This document shows, piece after piece, positions 6,441-10,130 of a DNA stretch of 10,130 nucleotides. Below the pieces are notes generated by a model. The model saw only the letters and a list, made by a program, of their open reading frames with translations, was not told the origin of the DNA and did not search any database. The stretch's first letter is position 1, and the number at the start of each line of letters is the position of its first letter. Origin of the DNA: Saprospiraceae bacterium. Lineage in GTDB: Bacteria; Bacteroidota; Bacteroidia; Chitinophagales; Saprospiraceae. Position numbers and translations under genes: made by a program. Where the stretch lies: positions 1 to 10,130 of the forward strand of contig SLDF01000141.1 in assembly GCA_007125435.1 (NCBI GenBank), given 5' to 3'.

Positions 6441-6610
6441 CTTTATCTTTTTCCTTTTATCTTTTATCTTCTATAGCGACCTTTGACCTTCAGACCTTAA
6501 GACTTTTGACTCTTTTACCTTATACCTTGGCTCTTTTTCCTTTTGCCTTGGCTCTTTTACCTTTTACCTTTTACCTTGGCTCTTTTTCCTTTTGCCTTGG
6601 CTCTTTTAAA
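6441..6610. repeat. Pyrimidine-rich heptamer array with a 49-bp higher-order period
   Basis: The + strand is almost all C and T and runs in 7-bp steps of the TTTTNCC type. Units from 6441 include TTTTTCC and TTTTATC. After an irregular part (about 6476-6512) the register is strict from 6513: TTTTACC, TTATACC, TTGGCTC, TTTTTCC, TTTTGCC, TTGGCTC, TTTTACC three times, then TTGGCTC, TTTTTCC, TTTTGCC, TTGGCTC. A 37-bp block at 6523-6559 recurs exactly at 6572-6608, offset by 49 bp or seven units, so a block of heptamers was itself duplicated. TTATCTTC-A-AGCGA-type motifs at 6464-6479 and 6635-6650 bracket the main tract. On the other strand it would form the purine-rich 3' trailer of the haloperoxidase-type gene. 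Confidence 0.85.
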
Positions 6611-6662
6611 ATGTTCCTTTTTGTCGTTTATCTCTTATCTTCCAAAGCGATAGAATGTTTGA

Positions 6663-7955
6663 CTAATCCACTAATACTTCAAGTACGTGCTTGCCTATCG
6701 ACCTACCCATTTCCAGTCCCACTTCATTATCAGTTCTGAAATGAACACCACCTTCAAATCTGCTTTCACTGCACTCCTCCGACATCTTTACAAACCTGTC
6801 TCTTTCCCAGGGAAAAAAATGTGTCATTATAACCTCTAATGAACCCGAAACAGCAGTATGACCTGCTGGATAACCGGGAAAATTTGGCGTATTGACTAAA
6901 ATGGGTTTGAAGTCTTCGTCCATTTGAAATGGTCTAATGCCCATATAATGGTACTTAGCCTCCCATGCAGCTATAGTGGCATCATATCGGCCCACATGGA
7001 ATACAAATCTAATACGGGCTGCTTCCAAATCATCTATGCTACCGGAAGCGTAATTGGCCAGTATTTTCTCATCCAATACATTATCCCAAAATGGTATGAT
7101 TTTCCAGGACCACGCTTTGTCGCTTATAAGGTTTTGAGCATTGAATTGCCTGAGCTCTTCCATATCGTCGTCAAAATTGGGTGGGGGAGGAGGTCTGAAT
7201 TGACCTTGATCCTCATAAGTAAATGGACGCCATTTACCTTTTGTAATATCCTTTTTACCTGGTCGACCATACCAGTAGCTATCCCTTTTGGATATGATAG
7301 TATCAATTTCCAGATCTGTATTATTCTCATTTGCCCAATTAATAACAAAACTACTTTCAGCTTTCACTATAGAATCGATGGTCTCCATTTCTGCATCAGT
7401 GAATCTATAAATCTGCGATAATGCATGAGTACAAGACTTTATCTGACGATCAATGTCTTCAGTCGCATCGTCAAAATAATATTTCAATATTTCACTCGAG
7501 ACAAGTGCCACTATGAGTCGACTAAAAATGTTGCGCTCTGAGACCCGAATGTTTATACCATCAACTTCGATTTGCTTTTGACTATCTGATAGTGACAGTT
7601 TTTTTTCCTCTAATGCACGCAAAGCCCTGTAATGTGCATAATGCAGAGCAACCATTCTGCCACCATTTCTATGCTGAGGATAAGCCTTTGATAACTCTAT
7701 CATGATGCCATACCATCTGTATCCGGGATCACCTTCTAACCAATACATGATTTGAGCATTCGGGCTATCATTTGTCAATTGCTGATGTATAGGTCTTGTC
7801 AATGGCGAGCTTTGATTTATACCTGACTTACCATTAATTAAAGTTTGAAGACCTTCGGATGCAAAAAGATTATCACCTTTAATCTCTATAATAACTAGAC
7901 TAAAGCTAAAAAAACATAAGACAAGATTTGTATAAAGACGCTTAGTAAGTAACAT
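6663..7955 (-). CDS. Vanadium-dependent haloperoxidase/PAP2-superfamily protein, probably exported
   Basis: The C-terminal third carries the shared active site of vanadium haloperoxidases and PAP2 acid phosphatases: K334 with R341-P342 (KX6RP), YPAGH ending in H366, and R399, H405 and D409 in SRX5HX3D. Spacings match fungal chloroperoxidase (K353, R360, H404, R490, H496, D500). Such enzymes bind vanadate or phosphate and either oxidise halides with peroxide or hydrolyse phosphomonoesters; the sequence does not settle which. The usual serine before Gly-His is alanine here (A364), removing one oxyanion ligand. The N-terminus has a charged start and a hydrophobic run (about 9-24), consistent with a signal peptide, so a periplasmic site is likely. 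A run of five prolines (255-259) marks a linker or insert. It is on the same strand as the reductase gene but 135 bp away, so probably a separate transcript. Confidence 0.8.
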   Translation of the reverse strand: MLLTKRLYTNLVLCFFSFSLVIIEIKGDNLFASEGLQTLINGKSGINQSSPLTRPIHQQLTNDSPNAQIMYWLEGDPGYRWYGIMIELSKAYPQHRNGGRMVALHYAHYRALRALEEKKLSLSDSQKQIEVDGINIRVSERNIFSRLIVALVSSEILKYYFDDATEDIDRQIKSCTHALSQIYRFTDAEMETIDSIVKAESSFVINWANENNTDLEIDTIISKRDSYWYGRPGKKDITKGKWRPFTYEDQGQFRPPPPPNFDDDMEELRQFNAQNLISDKAWSWKIIPFWDNVLDEKILANYASGSIDDLEAARIRFVFHVGRYDATIAAWEAKYHYMGIRPFQMDEDFKPILVNTPNFPGYPAGHTAVSGSLEVIMTHFFPWERDRFVKMSEECSESRFEGGVHFRTDNEVGLEMGRSIGKHVLEVLVD

Positions 7956-8011
7956 ATAGATGATAAAAATTCCTTCTTATTAGAAACACACCATATCGAT
8001 CATGGCCTTTC

Positions 8012-8029
8012 AAATGAGATAAATGAGAT
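8012..8029. promoter_or_regulatory. 9-bp direct tandem duplication upstream of the haloperoxidase-type gene
   Basis: AAATGAGAT occurs twice head to tail, reading ATCTCATTT twice on the coding strand. It lies about 57-74 bp upstream of the ATG at 7955 in a 135-bp spacer otherwise without repeats. It could be a direct-repeat binding site or a chance slippage duplication. I see no clear TAnnTTTG promoter next to it. Confidence 0.25.
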
Positions 8030-8090
8030 TAAATTCTTTGTGAATAATAGTGGAACAGACATCCAAATTCACCTTTCGTCCTTGTTTCTT

Positions 8091-9074
8091 TTAGAAAGGA
8101 GGCAACTCAGGTTTGTTGTCTAAAATGCTCTCAATGCGATCCATGACGTCTTCTGTCAAAACATCTACTGTTTCCAGGGAGGTTAGTGTTTCATCAAGTT
8201 GAGATGTTTTACTGGCTCCCAGTATTACAGTGCTGACATTTTCATTCTTAAGGCACCATGCAATAGCTAACTTTGGTAGAGATACTCCAAGTTCATCAGC
8301 CAAACTTTTTAATGCTTTTGACTTTTTAAGATTGTCTTCGGTCAGGTTCTTCTTCTTTAACCACCTTAATTCTTCCAGATTCAATCTGGTGTCTTCAGGA
8401 AACTGATCAAGGTACTTAGACGTAAGAATTCCAGATGCCAATGGCGACCATATCGTAGTGCCTAATCCAACATTCCTAAATATTTGAAGAAACTCCGCCT
8501 CCATTTTTTCTCTGTGAAACATATTGTATTGCGGTTGCTCCATAACAGGTCCCTCGAGACCAAGCTTATTAGCAATCATATGAGCTTCCATAATTTCTTG
8601 TGCTGACCACTCTGAGGTTCCCCAGTAAAATATCTTACCTTGCTCGATAAGGGTATTCATGGTTCTGACCGTTTCTTCTATAGGTGTCTCTTTGTCCGGT
8701 CTATGGCAAAAGTACAGATCTAAATATTCGACTTTAAGCCTTTTAAGAGCAGCGTGGCATGCTTCGATGACGTGCTTTCTGTGTAGGCCTCGTTGGGTAG
8801 GTAAAGTTCCCCCATCTCCAAAAAACACTTTACTGGAAACCATATAAGTGGAGCGATCCCATTGTAGCTCCTTTAATATATTTCCCATAACTATCTCTGA
8901 TTTGCCATCAGCATAAATCTCAGCATTATCAAAAAAATTAACGCCTGCGTCATAAGCCTTTACCATTAATGCTTTAGCGACATCATTTCCAATTTGATTA
9001 CCGAATGTGATCCAACTACCAAATGAAAGCGCACTTACTTTTGCTCCTGATTTTCCAAGTCTTCTGTATTCCAT
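8091..9074 (-). CDS. Aldo/keto reductase, Kv-beta-like (AKR6 type)
   Basis: An NADPH-dependent carbonyl reductase of 327 residues with a TIM-barrel pattern. The catalytic tetrad is visible: D49 and Y54 in FFDNAEIYADGKSE, K82 in SSKVFFG, and H124 in FCHRPD. Cofactor-end motifs include WSPLASGILTSKY and ILGASKTSQL. Long stretches resemble the animal potassium-channel beta subunit as I remember it: WGTSEWSAQEIMEA, QYNMFHREK, LAIAWCLKNENVS and the ending ESILDNKP. The animal protein has Asn where H124 is, so this version looks more like an ordinary active reductase. The natural substrate is unknown. The ATG at 9074 follows an A-rich leader and begins 4 bp after the glycosyltransferase stop, so the two genes are very likely co-transcribed. 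I see no potassium channel gene nearby. Confidence 0.92.
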   Translation of the reverse strand: MEYRRLGKSGAKVSALSFGSWITFGNQIGNDVAKALMVKAYDAGVNFFDNAEIYADGKSEIVMGNILKELQWDRSTYMVSSKVFFGDGGTLPTQRGLHRKHVIEACHAALKRLKVEYLDLYFCHRPDKETPIEETVRTMNTLIEQGKIFYWGTSEWSAQEIMEAHMIANKLGLEGPVMEQPQYNMFHREKMEAEFLQIFRNVGLGTTIWSPLASGILTSKYLDQFPEDTRLNLEELRWLKKKNLTEDNLKKSKALKSLADELGVSLPKLAIAWCLKNENVSTVILGASKTSQLDETLTSLETVDVLTEDVMDRIESILDNKPELPPF

Positions 9075-9078
9075 GTGT

Positions 9079-9957
9079 TTATTTGTAGTAATGATATAAT
9101 TTTATAAAGTCCAAACACCGTATTAACGGGTTTTCACCTTTTATGTTCTGAACCAGAATAGGATATAATATTTTGATTGTGACTACAAGAAGTGGTCTTA
9201 GAACCCTTGGTATGCGATGTGCTTGTTTTGACAGTCGGGTGGAAAAATCAGGGTATTGCTGTTCTATAAAGCGAAGATTTTTAACTGCCATTATTGTCTT
9301 ATCCAAAAAAGCATCCTGATCATCTAATCCAATGTGATATACGGGATTGTCTATGTGATATATTGATACTTCAGCTTTTTTACATAAGTGTCCAAATAAC
9401 GTGTCTTCATGCCCATAGGTTTTGAGATCTTCATCAAATCTCACTTTATTGAAAGCGTTTTTTTCTATAAGAAAATTATTAGTCTGAAATCCTTCGTATG
9501 ATTTGACATTCCTGATTTCTGCAGACTTTGATTCTCTTTTATGCCCGTAGGTCCAATGTAGCCAATACTTCTGATCTTCTGGTTTACACTCTAGATATTT
9601 CCTACCTCCACATATCAAATTTGCCTTTCCAAGATTGTCTATATAACACTTTATGAAGTCGTCTGAATAGGGTTCTGAGTCAGCATCGAGAAATAGCAGA
9701 TTTGAGTAAGCAGCATTTGACGCCAGGTAGTTTCTAATAGCAGCGCGACCTATATTCTCCTGAAGGTATAAAACTCTAATATTTTCATAAGTCTCTAAAG
9801 GTTCATGTCTTGTTTTGAAATCATCATCTGATCCATCATCAGCCACGATAATCTCAAACTGTATTTTTAACTGCAAACATTGCTTGTGCAAACACATACA
9901 CAAGTCACTGACATCGTAGTTAAGTGTAGGGATAAGTATCGATAACATGGGTGTCAT
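9079..9957 (-). CDS. Family 2 glycosyltransferase (GT-A fold)
   Basis: Should transfer a sugar from a nucleotide-sugar donor to an unknown acceptor, probably at the cytoplasmic face of the inner membrane. With the ATG at 9957 it has 292 residues: an opening strand MLSILIPTLNYD, ADDGSDD (39-45) for nucleotide binding, DAD (91-93) as the metal-binding DXD, and a GHED motif (182-185) that typically holds the catalytic base. A basic, hydrophobic stretch near the C-terminus (RVLRPLLVVTIKILYPILV) could contact the membrane. The open frame extends to a GTG at 9972, but the ATG codons at 9957 and 9948 fit the family start better. It is the promoter-proximal gene of a pair with the aldo/keto reductase and is divergent from the gene at 10030. 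A role in a surface glycan or glycolipid is inference. Confidence 0.87.
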   Translation of the reverse strand: MTPMLSILIPTLNYDVSDLCMCLHKQCLQLKIQFEIIVADDGSDDDFKTRHEPLETYENIRVLYLQENIGRAAIRNYLASNAAYSNLLFLDADSEPYSDDFIKCYIDNLGKANLICGGRKYLECKPEDQKYWLHWTYGHKRESKSAEIRNVKSYEGFQTNNFLIEKNAFNKVRFDEDLKTYGHEDTLFGHLCKKAEVSIYHIDNPVYHIGLDDQDAFLDKTIMAVKNLRFIEQQYPDFSTRLSKQAHRIPRVLRPLLVVTIKILYPILVQNIKGENPLIRCLDFIKLYHYYK

Positions 9958-10003
9958 TTCCAGATTAAACACTTTAGAAAACTGTTTACAAGGTCAAATG
10001 TTA

Positions 10004-10011
10004 TACTTTTG
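10004..10011 (+). promoter_or_regulatory. Bacteroidota-type -7 promoter box (TAnnTTTG)
   Basis: TACTTTTG matches the Bacteroidota -7 consensus TAnnTTTG at every defined base and ends 18 bp before the ATG at 10030. A clear -33 TTTG is missing; GTTTA at 9984-9988 is the nearest candidate, and its spacing is short. It would give a very short leader for the rightward gene. Confidence 0.5.
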
Positions 10012-10029
10012 CTTCGCAAATACTAAAAT

Positions 10030-10130
10030 ATGGATAATTTAAATCAGATAACCAGCCTCTTAGAAGGGTGTAGTCATTCAGTTGACCTTTTGAAAGTTGC
10101 AAAAAAAGTATTGAACGGACAAAGGATATC
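10030..10130 (+). CDS. N-terminal fragment, possibly a radical SAM enzyme of the MqnE/CofH type
   Basis: The frame is open from the ATG to the window edge, giving 34 residues that begin MDNLNQITSLLEG. The stretch LLKVAKKVLNGQRIS resembles the segment before the radical SAM core in aminofutalosine synthase (MqnE) and related enzymes, where a helix with A-KVL-G-RIS precedes an acidic stretch. The diagnostic CX3CX2C cluster motif would lie beyond the edge, so the assignment is weak. A good -7 box and an A-rich leader support a real start here. The gene is divergent from the glycosyltransferase. If it is MqnE, the organism would make menaquinone by the futalosine route. Other radical SAM enzymes such as BioB-like proteins remain possible. 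Confidence 0.45.
   Translation, partial: MDNLNQITSLLEGCSHSVDLLKVAKKVLNGQRI

Noticed and set aside
6350..6739. A 129-codon open frame on the + strand
   Set aside because: It translates the pyrimidine-rich heptamer array into Leu/Phe/Pro-rich low-complexity sequence and runs antisense into the haloperoxidase-type gene. The membrane-like look is a by-product of base composition.
6924..7421. A 165-codon open frame antisense to the haloperoxidase-type gene
   Set aside because: The opposite strand carries an intact protein with a complete catalytic motif set; this frame shows no recognisable domain and is a shadow.
8072..8099. CCTTTC and GAAAGG pair at the 3' end of the aldo/keto reductase as a terminator
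   Set aside because: Six base pairs across a 16-bp loop that overlaps the stop codon, with no following T-run on the - strand; too weak to call.
9972..10030. A promoter for the glycosyltransferase on the - strand
   Set aside because: Several TTTG-containing stretches are present, but the TA is three rather than two bases away, so none matches TAnnTTTG.

Overview
The window reads as a piece of a Bacteroidota chromosome, most likely an environmental member of the Saprospiria/Cytophagia side of the phylum. Supporting this are A-rich leaders without Shine-Dalgarno sequences before the clear starts, a TlpA-type lipoprotein redoxin of a form common in that phylum, a TAnnTTTG -7 promoter motif before the last gene, and intergenic repeats of a kind I associate with Bacteroidota. 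The genus assignment is inference only.

Layout. 30-557 (+) is a hotdog acyl-CoA thioesterase. It converges on and overlaps by 21 bp a YdfG-like short-chain dehydrogenase (537-1295, -). Next is a lipoprotein thiol-disulfide reductase (1361-2695, -). The divergent spacer 2696-3038 holds a perfect 8-bp palindrome and a 184-bp MITE-like element with terminal inverted repeats and a 4-bp target duplication. A two-gene glycogen operon follows on the + strand, glgA (probable TTG start at 3102) and glgC, joined by an ATGA overlap. They make ADP-glucose from glucose-1-phosphate and polymerise it into an alpha-1,4-glucan.

From 5840 to 6662 there is no credible gene. This 820-bp stretch is a stack of at least five repeat types: a multi-hairpin element, a heptamer array, six copies of a 20/21-mer, a two-hairpin REP-like element, and a long pyrimidine-rich heptamer array with a 49-bp higher-order period. 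It lies between the convergent 3' ends of glgC and the next gene and is the most unusual part of the window.

The right side is on the - strand: a vanadium-haloperoxidase/PAP2-type protein (6663-7955), a Kv-beta-like aldo/keto reductase (8091-9074) and, just upstream of it with a 4-bp gap, a family 2 glycosyltransferase (9079-about 9957). At the right edge a + strand gene starts at 10030 behind a good Bacteroidota -7 box. Its 34 visible residues resemble the N-terminus of MqnE/CofH-type radical SAM enzymes.

The protein genes are mostly ordinary metabolism. I see no defence system, CRISPR array, tRNA, rRNA or intact transposase. The best candidates for something undescribed are the repeat island and the MITE-like element in front of glgA.
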